This document shows, one piece after another, positions 56,100 to 64,000 of a stretch of DNA of 64,000 bases. The position numbers and the translations under genes were made by a program. Numbering within the stretch: position 1 is the stretch's first letter; every line of letters starts with the position of its first letter. The notes beneath the pieces are model-generated. The model searched no databases, was not told the DNA's origin, and saw nothing but the letters and a program-made list of their open reading frames with translations. Source of the DNA: Crocinitomicaceae bacterium (lineage in GTDB: Bacteria > Bacteroidota > Bacteroidia > Flavobacteriales_D > Crocinitomicaceae); the NCBI GenBank assembly GCA_016708105.1, contig JADJGJ010000001.1:1674001-1738000 (forward strand), in the 5' to 3' direction.

Positions 56100-56882
56100 A
56101 TGATGAAAAAAAGATTTCAGAAAATATTCTACAGCGCTTTGCTGATCACTGTTTTTACCTCATGCGGAATTAATAGTAACCTGATGCTGAAAACAGACAG
56201 AGATTATGAGTTTGCACCCATTGACAGCTTAAATTCTACTAAAAATGATTACATGATTGATGTCAATGATATCATTCAGGTTCGTTTTTTCACGAACAAC
56301 GGTTTAAAGGTGCTTGACATATCTTCAGCAACTGAGGGAGGAACGCAAGCGCAAATCTTTAATCCTAACAATACCTTGTCTTATGTTATTCAAAGCGATT
56401 CCTTAGTTCGACTTCCGGTATTGGGTCTTGTCAATATTGTTGGACTCACTATCCGAGAAGCCGAAATTAGACTGCAATCCATGTACAGTGAGTATTATGT
56501 TGATCCGTTCATTCAAATTGCGGTTACCAATAAACGGGTGGTTGTTTTTCCGGGTGATGGTGGAGAGGCACAAGTTATTTATCTGCAAAACAACAATACC
56601 ACACTCATGGAAGTGATTGCGCTTTCAGGTGGTATTGCAGAGCGCGGAAGAGCAAGTAGAATAAAACTGATTCGTAAAGATGAAAATGGCGAACGAAAAG
56701 TGTATAAAATTGATCTCTCTACCATTGAAGGATTGCAATACGTTGACTTAATAGTACAAGCCAATGATTATATTTATGTTGAACCGGTACCTGAATTAGG
56801 TAAAGAAATTTTACAAGAGGTTGCTCCCATTGTTTCACTGGTTACCAGTACTGCATTACTCATTTCAATTCTAACCCCGTAA
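56100..56882 (+). CDS. Wza-like polysaccharide export lipoprotein
   Basis: 260 residues. The lipoprotein signal ends at a Cys (VFTSCGINS). The polysaccharide export (PES) domain follows: YMIDVNDIIQVRFFT, then VLGLVNIVGLTIREAEIRL and YVDPFIQIAVTNKRVVVFPG. An SLBB-like domain lies at about 150-220 (TTLMEVIALSGGIAERGRAS). A C-terminal hydrophobic helix (about 240-258) matches the membrane-crossing helix of Wza. It should form the outer-membrane channel for exopolysaccharide together with the Wzc-like kinase encoded directly downstream. Confidence 0.9.
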   Translation: MMKKRFQKIFYSALLITVFTSCGINSNLMLKTDRDYEFAPIDSLNSTKNDYMIDVNDIIQVRFFTNNGLKVLDISSATEGGTQAQIFNPNNTLSYVIQSDSLVRLPVLGLVNIVGLTIREAEIRLQSMYSEYYVDPFIQIAVTNKRVVVFPGDGGEAQVIYLQNNNTTLMEVIALSGGIAERGRASRIKLIRKDENGERKVYKIDLSTIEGLQYVDLIVQANDYIYVEPVPELGKEILQEVAPIVSLVTSTALLISILTP

Positions 56883-59264
56883 TTGGAAAATAATTCTGAA
56901 CATAAAAACAAACGCATTTCAAGTCTTAATAAAGATTTTGATTTAGATATTGTACTTGCGGTACTCAAAAGAAATTGGTTGGTAGTGCCTGTTATATTAG
57001 TGTTGGCACTTACATTTAGTTTCTTATATCTGCGCTATACCAAGCCGCTTTATCAATCGTCAGCGGTTATTCAACGAAGCAGTCAGGATGAAGGAAAACG
57101 CATTCTTGAAATTGAAGGTTTTGAGGAAGAAAATAAATTGTCTGAAGATGTGGAATTATTGCGTTCAACTTTTTTGCTTGAGAAAGCATTGCGCAATTTG
57201 AATCTCAATATCTCATATTTCTCTGAAGGAGATATTCTCACGGAAGAAAAATACCGATTCTCACCATACCATGTCACCCTGCTTGAACTCAGGGATTCAT
57301 CGCTCATTGGCAAACATATTCAGGTAAACAAAAACAATGATCAAATTGAATTGAGTTTTGATCATCTTGGAAAAACTGAGAAAGTGAGTTTTCTTCCCGG
57401 AGAAAAAATTGAGAACGAATATTTTGCCCTGATTTTTAAAATTAATGACCAAGCGCTTTTTGAAAGAAATTTGAGTGAGAACAATCTCTATTTTGTTTTT
57501 AATGATTATCGTTCGCTCACGCGATCATTGCATCCAAGCCTCAATGTGTATGCCTTGAATGAAGAGGCGCGTACCATTGAAATTAAATTTTCCAGCAATA
57601 ATCCAAAACTGGCGTCTGACATTGTTCAATCATTGATCAATACTTTTTTTGAGTATGACTTGGAAAAAAAGAGTGAAAGTTCGGCCAGTATCTTAACGTT
57701 TATTGACTCACAACTTGATACGGTTTATTCTGCTTTGAAAGATTCTGAAAATCGTATTCAAAATTTCAAGGATAGTAGTAAAATCAATAACCCTGAACTG
57801 TTCACCAACAACATGATGAATAGAATTAATGAACTGCAGAGTCAGTTATTAGAGGTTGATTTTGACTATGAATTAATGCAGGAGATTGAAAAAAGTGTCA
57901 ACGCAAGTGACCGCATTGAAATCTACAATGTTATTCCCGCAGTGATTGGTACACCTTATGAGGGCATGCTGGTAGGTGAGTTGGAAAAATTACATGAATT
58001 GTTGGTTGATAAAGAAGATGCAACTTACGTAATGACTGAAGCATCTGACTCGTATAAAAAAATCATCCGTTCTATTGAATCCCAAAATAAAAATATCTAT
58101 CGCATATTAGGATCAATAACTGATCAACTTGCATACAGACGCAGAAATTTACATGACAAAATCATGGGATTTGAATCACAATTGTATGATGTTCCGGCAA
58201 AAGAAATGGAGTTGTCAAGGCTTAACCGAATGTTTGATCTGAATGAAAAGTACTATTCTTTATTAATTGAAAAGAAAACACAATATGCCATATCTAAAGC
58301 CGGCTACACGATGGATAACATGGTATTGCAAGCACCCACTGATGCAGTGCTGATTAGCCCCAACCGAACGCTAACAGTTGCCGGTGCCCTGATTCTTGCT
58401 TTCATGTTGAGTTTTCTTATTTTGTTGGTTAGATATATCACGTTTAATGACATTCATAATCCGGATGAGCTGAAAAAATTATTGCCGTCTTATGTTGGGT
58501 TTTTAGGCATGTTACCTCGTGTGACCATGCCCAATAAAAATTCTTCGTTGATTGTGCATCTTCAACCAAAGTCTGCACTTGCTGAGAGTTATCGGCATAT
58601 TCGTTCTAATCTTCAGTTTATATTGGATGATAAAAAGAAAAATGTTATTGCTGTTTCATCTTCAATTTCAGGAGAAGGAAAAACTTTTGTGACGCTCAAT
58701 CTGGCGGGTATTTTTGCTTTGATGGGTAAAAAAGTATTGGTGATTGATCTTGACTTGAGAAAACCAAAAGTTCATCATGGATTTGGAGTAGAAAATGCTT
58801 CAGGTATGAGTACTGTTCTTGCGGGTAAAGAAGAATGGAAAAACTGTGTAAACAAAAGTGAATTAGAGGGACTTGATTTTATCACTGCAGGTCCAATTCC
58901 GCCAAATCCTTCAGAATTAATACTGGGTGGAAAAATTCAAGAAATCATTGAGGAGTTTAAAGAAGTATACGATTTGATTTTGATTGATAATCCTCCGGTG
59001 GGAATTGTCTCAGATGGTGTAGGTATTTTAAACAGGTCAGATTGCCCAATTTATGTATTGCGCGCAAATTATTCCAAACGTATGTTTGTTCACCGAATCA
59101 CTGACTTGCTTGAAACAAAAAAAGTACCTAAATTATTTGTTCTCCTTAACGGCGTAGATTCAACTAAATCAGGTTATGGATACGCATACGGCTACAGTTA
59201 CGGAGATTATTATTCTGATTCACAATTCAGCGGAAAACGCTGGTACCAATTCTGGAAAAAATAA
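56883..59264 (+). CDS. Wzc-like polysaccharide co-polymerase and tyrosine autokinase (BY-kinase)
   Basis: 793 residues. The Wzz domain has TM1 at about 32-52 and TM2 near 500-520, with a long periplasmic coiled-coil region and the PxxP-like stretch between. The cytoplasmic BY-kinase has Walker A SSSISGEGKTFVTLN (about 590-604), A' VIDLDLRKPK (about 617) and Walker B LILIDNPPVG (about 699). The C-terminal tyrosine cluster (GYGYAYGYSYGDYYSD, about 762-778) is the autophosphorylation tail. It starts with a TTG directly after the wza-like stop (TAATTG) and has no nearby ATG. It controls polymer length and export. Confidence 0.92.
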   Translation: MENNSEHKNKRISSLNKDFDLDIVLAVLKRNWLVVPVILVLALTFSFLYLRYTKPLYQSSAVIQRSSQDEGKRILEIEGFEEENKLSEDVELLRSTFLLEKALRNLNLNISYFSEGDILTEEKYRFSPYHVTLLELRDSSLIGKHIQVNKNNDQIELSFDHLGKTEKVSFLPGEKIENEYFALIFKINDQALFERNLSENNLYFVFNDYRSLTRSLHPSLNVYALNEEARTIEIKFSSNNPKLASDIVQSLINTFFEYDLEKKSESSASILTFIDSQLDTVYSALKDSENRIQNFKDSSKINNPELFTNNMMNRINELQSQLLEVDFDYELMQEIEKSVNASDRIEIYNVIPAVIGTPYEGMLVGELEKLHELLVDKEDATYVMTEASDSYKKIIRSIESQNKNIYRILGSITDQLAYRRRNLHDKIMGFESQLYDVPAKEMELSRLNRMFDLNEKYYSLLIEKKTQYAISKAGYTMDNMVLQAPTDAVLISPNRTLTVAGALILAFMLSFLILLVRYITFNDIHNPDELKKLLPSYVGFLGMLPRVTMPNKNSSLIVHLQPKSALAESYRHIRSNLQFILDDKKKNVIAVSSSISGEGKTFVTLNLAGIFALMGKKVLVIDLDLRKPKVHHGFGVENASGMSTVLAGKEEWKNCVNKSELEGLDFITAGPIPPNPSELILGGKIQEIIEEFKEVYDLILIDNPPVGIVSDGVGILNRSDCPIYVLRANYSKRMFVHRITDLLETKKVPKLFVLLNGVDSTKSGYGYAYGYSYGDYYSDSQFSGKRWYQFWKK

Positions 59265-59809
59265 TGGAGATTACCCGATATCATATTGAAAACATTTTTT
59301 CGTATGTGCCTCGAACTTTTAAAGATGACCGGGGTTCTTTTTTTGAATCATTTAATCATAAACTATTTTGTGATGCAGCCGGACGAAAGGTAGATTTTGT
59401 TCAGGATAATCAGTCGTCTTCCATACAAGGTGTTGTGCGTGGTTTGCATTTTCAAAATCCTCCACATGCCCAGGGAAAATTGGTTCGTGTTTTGAAAGGG
59501 AAAGTGTTAGATGTGGCAGTTGATTTGAGAAAAAATTCTGCCACGTATGGTCAGCATATTGCAGTTGAACTTTCAGCAGACAATAACCGAGTTTTGTGGA
59601 TACCTGAAGGATTTGCACATGGATTTTCAGTATTGGAAAATGAGACCGTTTTTTTCTATAAATGCACGTCTTTTTATCATAAGGAATCTGAACAAACTAT
59701 TGCATGGAATGATTCACAACTAAACATTGATTGGCAAATAGAAAATCCTGTTTTGTCTGAAAAAGATCAGGTTGGATTAGCATTTGAAAATTTTATCAGT
59801 CCGTTCTGA
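59264..59809 (+). CDS. rmlC: dTDP-4-dehydrorhamnose 3,5-epimerase
   Basis: 181 residues, full cupin-fold length. Family motifs are RGSFFESFNHKLF, QDNQSSS, VVRGLHFQNPPHAQGKLVRV (catalytic His in RGLHFQ, about 65), GKVLDVAVDLRKNSATYGQH-like central strands, and WIPEGFAHGFSVL. It epimerises C3 and C5 of dTDP-4-keto-6-deoxyglucose on the way to dTDP-L-rhamnose. rmlA, rmlB and rmlD are not in this window, so the rest of the pathway must be elsewhere. It overlaps the wzc-like stop by one base. Confidence 0.93.
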   Translation: MEITRYHIENIFSYVPRTFKDDRGSFFESFNHKLFCDAAGRKVDFVQDNQSSSIQGVVRGLHFQNPPHAQGKLVRVLKGKVLDVAVDLRKNSATYGQHIAVELSADNNRVLWIPEGFAHGFSVLENETVFFYKCTSFYHKESEQTIAWNDSQLNIDWQIENPVLSEKDQVGLAFENFISPF

Positions 59810-59812
59810 TTT

Positions 59813-60886
59813 ATGAGAGAGACTATTGATTGTGTGCTGAGATTATTCGCTTTTTTTTCCGGAGCATTTGTTCTCTCAGTGGTGATCAATTCTTTTATTT
59901 TACGATTTGTTCAAACTTTGGGAATTCGTCAAAAATCTGAGATGACTATTCGATGGAGCTCTCAGGCAAAGCCCGCTTTAGGTGGTATCAGTTTTTATAT
60001 TTGCTATCTGATGGGCTTTATGTTTTACGCCATTGTTTTTGGTCAAACGGATGTGTTTCAAAATACTCATCTTTTGGGTTTGTTCATCACAATTACCTTG
60101 GCATTTTTTCTAGGATTATCTGATGATGCGTATGATACTAAACCGGTTCTCAAATTAGGTATTCAAATTCTTTGTGGTGTCATTTTAATCTACACAGACA
60201 GCGGCATTAACCTTTTTCAAATGTCTTGGCTGAATAATATGGTTACCGTAATATGGGTTGTTGGTATCATGAACTCCGTGAATATGCTTGACAATATGGA
60301 TGGTATAACAACCGTGTCTTCTATTTTTATTATTCTCACCTTGATTGGTATTTCAATTCCGGCTGAAATTTTTAATAACGTTGATATATTTTTATTAATT
60401 ACCGTGCTTGGTGCTTTGTGCGGATTTTTACTTTACAATTGGAACCCTTCTAAAATGTTTATGGGTGATACGGGTTCACAATTTCTAGGCATGTTTCTGG
60501 CCTTTTTTTCTATTCGCTTTTTATGGAATGCCGGCATTAATGAAGGTAATTATTCTGTGTTTTCAAACTTCACACTGGTGCTCATAGCATTCAGTGTTCC
60601 TCTGGTGGACACAACCTATGTTACACTAAAAAGATTGTGGAAAAAGCAAAAACCCTGGGTAGGCGGTAAAGATCACTCTACGCACATGCTTTCCTATAAA
60701 GGACTTTCTGATAGGCAAGTGGGACTTGTTTTTGTAGGGCTTTCAACCATGGCTACGCTACTTGCATTAAACATTGCCAAATATATTCCTAAAAATTCTC
60801 TCTTGTTGGTTGCCATGTGGTTTTATGTGGCTCTATTGATTTATGTCTTTTATAGTTTTTCAAGAAAACGAAAGAACACTGAATAA
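59813..60886 (+). CDS. WecA/MraY-family polyprenyl-phosphate sugar-1-phosphate transferase
   Basis: 357 residues with about ten or eleven membrane helices. Catalytic loops typical of the family are visible: SSQAKPALGGIS early, FLGLSDDAYDTKPVLKLG (DDxxD-like), SVNMLDNMDGITT, LYNWNPSKMFMGDTGSQFLG, and KDHSTHML as the His motif. It would load a sugar 1-phosphate, commonly GlcNAc-type, on undecaprenyl phosphate to start the exopolysaccharide repeat. Last gene of the cluster, 3 bases after rmlC. Position and membership favour initiation of the polymer made by this operon. Confidence 0.9.
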   Translation: MRETIDCVLRLFAFFSGAFVLSVVINSFILRFVQTLGIRQKSEMTIRWSSQAKPALGGISFYICYLMGFMFYAIVFGQTDVFQNTHLLGLFITITLAFFLGLSDDAYDTKPVLKLGIQILCGVILIYTDSGINLFQMSWLNNMVTVIWVVGIMNSVNMLDNMDGITTVSSIFIILTLIGISIPAEIFNNVDIFLLITVLGALCGFLLYNWNPSKMFMGDTGSQFLGMFLAFFSIRFLWNAGINEGNYSVFSNFTLVLIAFSVPLVDTTYVTLKRLWKKQKPWVGGKDHSTHMLSYKGLSDRQVGLVFVGLSTMATLLALNIAKYIPKNSLLLVAMWFYVALLIYVFYSFSRKRKNTE

Positions 60887-61030
60887 GTCTTGTGTGCTTT
60901 GAATCACCGTGCAAATTTAAGTATTAATAGTTTGATAAAACCATGATTGATAAGGGTTCTGGTGGTTTTACAAGCAACAACAAAATTCTTGATTACTTTC
61001 TTGCTATTTTAAAGTTCAATTAATTGTTTA

Positions 61031-61047
61031 TACATTTGTGAACAAAT
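61031..61047 (+). promoter_or_regulatory. arsR promoter with overlapping operator-like palindrome
   Basis: The -7 box TACATTTG (61031-61038) overlaps a perfect 6-2-6 palindrome ATTTGT-GA-ACAAAT (61034-61047). The arrangement fits repression by an ArsR dimer. It lies 92 bases before the arsR ATG. Confidence 0.6.
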
Positions 61048-61084
61048 AAACAAGTGAAGGGTTAGATAAATTGTTCAACGAATA

Positions 61085-61108
61085 GAACCAGTTTCTCTCC
61101 ACTGGTTC
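61085..61108. promoter_or_regulatory. Inverted repeat in the arsR leader
   Basis: GAACCAGT (61085-61092) and ACTGGTTC (61101-61108) are perfect 8-base arms with an 8-base loop. It sits in the predicted leader RNA, 31 bases before the ATG. It could be a second operator or a leader hairpin that affects translation. Confidence 0.5.
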
Positions 61109-61139
61109 CAAGATTAAAAAATTGATTAACCGACTGAGT

Positions 61140-61466
61140 ATGAAAAAATCATCTAAAGAAATATTTGCCATGCAGGCTGATGTTTGTCGTGCACTGGGAA
61201 ATCCTTTGCGCATTGAGATTATTGACATATTGCAAGATGGTGAGATGGGCTTTTCAGATCTTTTAGAAAAAACAGGAGGATTGAAGTCAAATCTATCACA
61301 ACATCTTTCAGTACTAGCAAAAAAAGGTATCGTAAAATCTCGCCGTGAAGGGCAAGCTGTTTTTTTTAGTTTGACTTCAAAAAAGGTTGCAAAAGCATGC
61401 GGACTCATGCGCGAAGTATTGATTGATAATCTGAACAAAAAACTTGCACTTGTAAAAAACAAATAA
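61140..61466 (+). CDS. ArsR-family winged-helix repressor, possible thiol/sulfur sensor
   Basis: 108 residues from the ATG at 61140. The core shows CRALGNPLRIEIIDILQDGE, the recognition helix region LKSNLSQHLSVLAKKGIV, and the wing SRREGQAVFFSL. The metal box ELCVCDL of arsenic sensors is absent (FSDLLEKTG instead). Two Cys remain, C16 in the first helix and C87 in the last, a placing that recalls the two-Cys persulfide sensors BigR and SqrR. The gene lies 11 bases before a rhodanese-thioredoxin lipoprotein, which supports sulfur or thiol sensing. That reading is inference. Confidence 0.82.
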   Translation: MKKSSKEIFAMQADVCRALGNPLRIEIIDILQDGEMGFSDLLEKTGGLKSNLSQHLSVLAKKGIVKSRREGQAVFFSLTSKKVAKACGLMREVLIDNLNKKLALVKNK

Positions 61467-61477
61467 CCAATTAAACT

Positions 61478-62239
61478 ATGCGAAACTCATTTTCATTTAT
61501 TTTAGCAGCTTCACTATTGATGAGCTGTTCTGATACCACGGTAAACCATGTCAACGCCCAAAGTCAGGACACGGTTCAAACTGAAAAATTCATCAAAACT
61601 ATCTCTGCGGATGAATTCAAAACACTAACAGAATCAGGCAACGGAATCATACTTGATGTGCGCACACCTGAAGAAATTAGCGCAGGATATATTCCAAATT
61701 CCAGTGCAATTAATTTTTACGATCCGCAGTTTGAAGAGAAAATTAATTTGATGGATAAAAACAAAGAAATATATGTTTATTGCAAGGCAGGCAGCAGAAG
61801 TATAAAGGCTGCTGAGATGTTATCAGAAAACGGGTTCAACAAAGTGTACAATTTGGATGGTGGCATTATGGCATGGGAGCGCAAAGGATACCAAGTTGAA
61901 ACCAGTGGCGCAACAACTGATTCAAATATCCATAGTTTATCCGTTGATGAATTTGACGCCATATTGAAAACAGATCAGCCGGTATTGGTAGACTTTCACA
62001 CGCAATGGTGCATGCCGTGTAGAAAAATGGCTCCGGTCATTGACTCCCTTGAAACTGAATTTAACGGAAAAGCCGGAGTGATCAGAGTGGATGTTGATGC
62101 AAGCAAAGAATTAGGAGAAAAATATAATGTAGCCGGTGTACCCGTTTTTGTAATTTTTAAAGATGGTGTTGAAGTTTGGCGTCACAGCGGAATAATCAGC
62201 AGTGAAGAACTGAGAAAAAAACTGAACACTTATATGTAA
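61478..62239 (+). CDS. Rhodanese-thioredoxin fusion lipoprotein
   Basis: 253 residues. A lipoprotein signal ends LLMSC. Residues about 40-140 are a rhodanese domain: ILDVRTPEEISAGYIPNSSA, active-site loop YCKAGSRS with catalytic Cys, and NLDGGIMAWERKGY. Residues about 150-253 are a thioredoxin domain with WCMPCRKMAPV and a cis-Pro in VAGVPVFVIF. The protein is anchored in the periplasmic space and may move sulfane sulfur from the rhodanese Cys to the thioredoxin pair. It is co-transcribed with the ArsR-family gene, which probably represses it. Confidence 0.9.
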   Translation: MRNSFSFILAASLLMSCSDTTVNHVNAQSQDTVQTEKFIKTISADEFKTLTESGNGIILDVRTPEEISAGYIPNSSAINFYDPQFEEKINLMDKNKEIYVYCKAGSRSIKAAEMLSENGFNKVYNLDGGIMAWERKGYQVETSGATTDSNIHSLSVDEFDAILKTDQPVLVDFHTQWCMPCRKMAPVIDSLETEFNGKAGVIRVDVDASKELGEKYNVAGVPVFVIFKDGVEVWRHSGIISSEELRKKLNTYM

Positions 62240-62266
62240 CATCCCTTGTTGCAAATTTTATCCGTG

Positions 62267-62297
62267 TTGAAAAAAACAGTGTTCGGGAATACATTTG
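62267..62297 (+). promoter_or_regulatory. Promoter of uvrA
   Basis: The -33 TTG (62267-62269), a 20-base spacer and the -7 box TACATTTG (62290-62297) form one of the best matches in the window. The ATG follows 44 bases later. No LexA-type box was recognised. Confidence 0.6.
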
Positions 62298-62341
62298 TTC
62301 TGCTGAATAATTGATAACTTCATGCTCCCAATTCAGCAGAC

Positions 62342-64000
62342 ATGAAGGAAGCATTATCTCAAGAAGAATATATTGAAGTGTACGGCGCGCGTGAGCACAA
62401 TCTGAAAAATATCAGTTTGCGCATTCCTCGCAACCAATTGGTAGTGTTTACCGGCTTAAGTGGTTCAGGAAAATCATCGCTTGCGTTTGATACCATTTTT
62501 GCTGAAGGTCAACGCCGATACTTAGAAACTTTTTCAGCTTATGCCCGTCAATTTTTAGGTGGGCTTGAACGCCCGGATGTAGATGAAATTTTAGGTCTTA
62601 GTCCGGTGATTTCTATTGAACAGAAAACCGTAAACCGCAGCCCGCGTTCTACTGTTGGTACAGTAACTGAAGTGTATGATTTTATGCGACTGCTATTTGC
62701 CAGAGTTGCTGATGCATATTCATACAACACAGGTGAAAAAATGGTGAAGTATACTGATCAACAAATCATTGATCTCATTCTTCAAAAATTTTCTAACAAA
62801 AAAATTATCGTGTTATCACCTCGTGTGAAAGGACGCAAAGGTCATTACCGTGAACTGTTTGAGCAAGTACAAAAAATGGGCTACTCAAAAGTGCGTGTGG
62901 ATGGTGAAATCACCGATATCAAAAGCGGAATGAAACTTGACCGCTATAAAATTCACGATATTGAAATGGTCATTGATCGCATTCAGGTTTCTGATGAGCA
63001 CCGGTCTCGTGTTGGGCAGGCTGTACAAACTGCGCTCAAGCTTGGTCAGGATGTAATGATGGTCATGGATCATGACACACATGAGGTAAGCCACTACAGT
63101 CGTTTTTTAATGTGCCCTACAACGGGAATTTCATATCCTGAACCTGAACCAAATTTATTCTCATTCAATTCACCTTATGGTGCTTGCCCAAAGTGTAACG
63201 GTTTGGGTGTTGTTGCTGAAGTTGATCTTGACAAGGTAGTTCCTGATAGAAAAAAGAGCATTAAAGCGGGCGGAATTGAACCTTTGGGTAAGGTATCTGA
63301 TAACTGGATTTCAAATAAGCTCACAGAAATTTTGTCGGTTTATCATTTTACTTTGACTGATCCAATTGAAAAGATGCCGGATGAATTGATCAACAAAATT
63401 TTATTCGGTTGTGAAGAAGTGATAGATACTGAAGATGGGAGAAGAGACTTGTCATTTGAAGGAGTCACCAATTTTTTAGCCCGTCACTTTGAAGAAACTG
63501 ATTCTCCCGGCGTGAGGCGCTGGGCTGAAAGTTTTATGAATAAAAAAAATTGTGATGCGTGTAATGGAACACGATTAAAAAAAGATGCTGATTATTTTAA
63601 AATAGATGGAAAAAATATTGGTGACTTAGCTAAGTCTGATATTGGAAATCTGCAGCAGTGGTTTGAACAATTGCCTGGTAAATTAACTGATCGACAACAG
63701 CTAATCGGCTCTGAAATTTTGAAAGAAATTAAAGGACGACTCAAATTTTTATTAGATGTTGGTTTGCATTATCTCAATCTAAACCGCGAATCAAAATCAC
63801 TTTCTGGAGGAGAGGCGCAACGCATCAGGTTGGCAACTCAGATTGGATCAGAACTGGTAAACGTATTATATATTTTGGATGAACCAAGCATTGGTTTGCA
63901 TCAACGCGATAATGAACGACTCATCAATTCATTAAAGAAATTGCGTGATGGAGGTAATTCAGTGATTGTGGTTGAGCATGACAAAGAGATGATGGAATCC
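62342..64000 (+). CDS. uvrA: Excinuclease ABC subunit A, N-terminal part (runs off the window)
   Basis: 553 codons are visible of about 940 usual, open to the last base. The first ATPase half shows Walker A GLSGSGKSSLAFDT (about 38-51), FAEGQRRYLETFSAYARQFL, the DNA-binding insert, FSFNSPYGACPKCNGLG, and the signature LSGGEAQRIRLATQIGS (about 487-503), then LDEPSIGLHQRDNERL. UvrA finds bulky DNA lesions and loads UvrB in nucleotide excision repair. The first zinc module reads CPTTGIS where CPxC is usual, so one Cys ligand is absent, perhaps a lineage trait. The second (CDACNG) is intact. Confidence 0.96.
   Translation, partial: MKEALSQEEYIEVYGAREHNLKNISLRIPRNQLVVFTGLSGSGKSSLAFDTIFAEGQRRYLETFSAYARQFLGGLERPDVDEILGLSPVISIEQKTVNRSPRSTVGTVTEVYDFMRLLFARVADAYSYNTGEKMVKYTDQQIIDLILQKFSNKKIIVLSPRVKGRKGHYRELFEQVQKMGYSKVRVDGEITDIKSGMKLDRYKIHDIEMVIDRIQVSDEHRSRVGQAVQTALKLGQDVMMVMDHDTHEVSHYSRFLMCPTTGISYPEPEPNLFSFNSPYGACPKCNGLGVVAEVDLDKVVPDRKKSIKAGGIEPLGKVSDNWISNKLTEILSVYHFTLTDPIEKMPDELINKILFGCEEVIDTEDGRRDLSFEGVTNFLARHFEETDSPGVRRWAESFMNKKNCDACNGTRLKKDADYFKIDGKNIGDLAKSDIGNLQQWFEQLPGKLTDRQQLIGSEILKEIKGRLKFLLDVGLHYLNLNRESKSLSGGEAQRIRLATQIGSELVNVLYILDEPSIGLHQRDNERLINSLKKLRDGGNSVIVVEHDKEMMES

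Noticed and set aside
60936..60970. TAAAACCA / TGGTTTTA inverted repeat after the WecA-like gene
   Set aside because: AT-rich arms with a 19-base loop and no T-tract; too weak to call a terminator.

Overview
The window is AT-rich, gene-dense chromosomal DNA of a Bacteroidetes bacterium, most likely in or near Flavobacteriales. Support comes from a type IX secretion adhesin with a gliding-motility type C-terminal domain beside a PorP/SprF partner, from families typical of the phylum (SiaC/DUF1987, DUF4924, DUF5683, DUF3276 PUR, TIGR02757, BatA), and from many Bacteroidetes-type -7 boxes (TAnnTTTG) a few to a few dozen bases before start codons. I see no rRNA, tRNA, CRISPR array, transposase or phage module.

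Layout. 1-7 kb: two outer-membrane beta-barrel receptors flank a frameshifted VWA gene. 7-10 kb: accessory stretch with a gene-poor repeat region, a protein-kinase-like gene, a small membrane protein and two paralogous lipoproteins. 10-21 kb: housekeeping genes (thioesterase, aconitase, sugar-kinase-like protein, SiaC, OmpH-like, lipid A acyltransferase-like, DinB-like, glycosyltransferase, parA-parB-DUF5683). 21-29 kb: methyltransferase and dihydroorotase homologue lacking the HxH motif, BatA protein, TIGR02757 and LolD-like ATPase, then an operon of site-2 protease, Smr protein and M28 peptidase. 29-41 kb: a surface module of a 2777-residue beta-helix adhesin, PorP/SprF and an OmpA-family protein. 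41-47 kb: methyltransferase, frameshifted saccharopine-dehydrogenase-like gene, two secreted proteins, mtaB and a PUR protein. 47-51 kb: an operon of a ribulose-phosphate-epimerase-like barrel fused to KdsD-like CBS domains, a DAHP-synthase-family enzyme, an HTH-KdsC-like phosphatase and miaA. 51-61 kb: alpha/beta hydrolase, PBP4-type peptidase, then an exopolysaccharide operon (asnB, broken glycosyltransferase, wza-like, wzc-like, rmlC, WecA-like). 61-64 kb: ArsR repressor with a rhodanese-thioredoxin lipoprotein, then the first half of uvrA.

The most interesting candidate for an undescribed system is the 47.9-50.7 kb operon. It parallels the Kdo pathway (KdsD, KdsA, KdsC), but an epimerase barrel replaces the sugar isomerase domain while the KdsD-like CBS tail is kept, and the aldolase is of DAHP-synthase type. 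Other points of note are an ArsR operator-like palindrome overlapping its own -7 box, a dihydroorotase homologue without its metal motif, three single-base frame disruptions (two in A-runs), TTG starts on lpxL-like, asnB and wzc-like genes, and a hairpin element present at about 7.3 and 43.1 kb.
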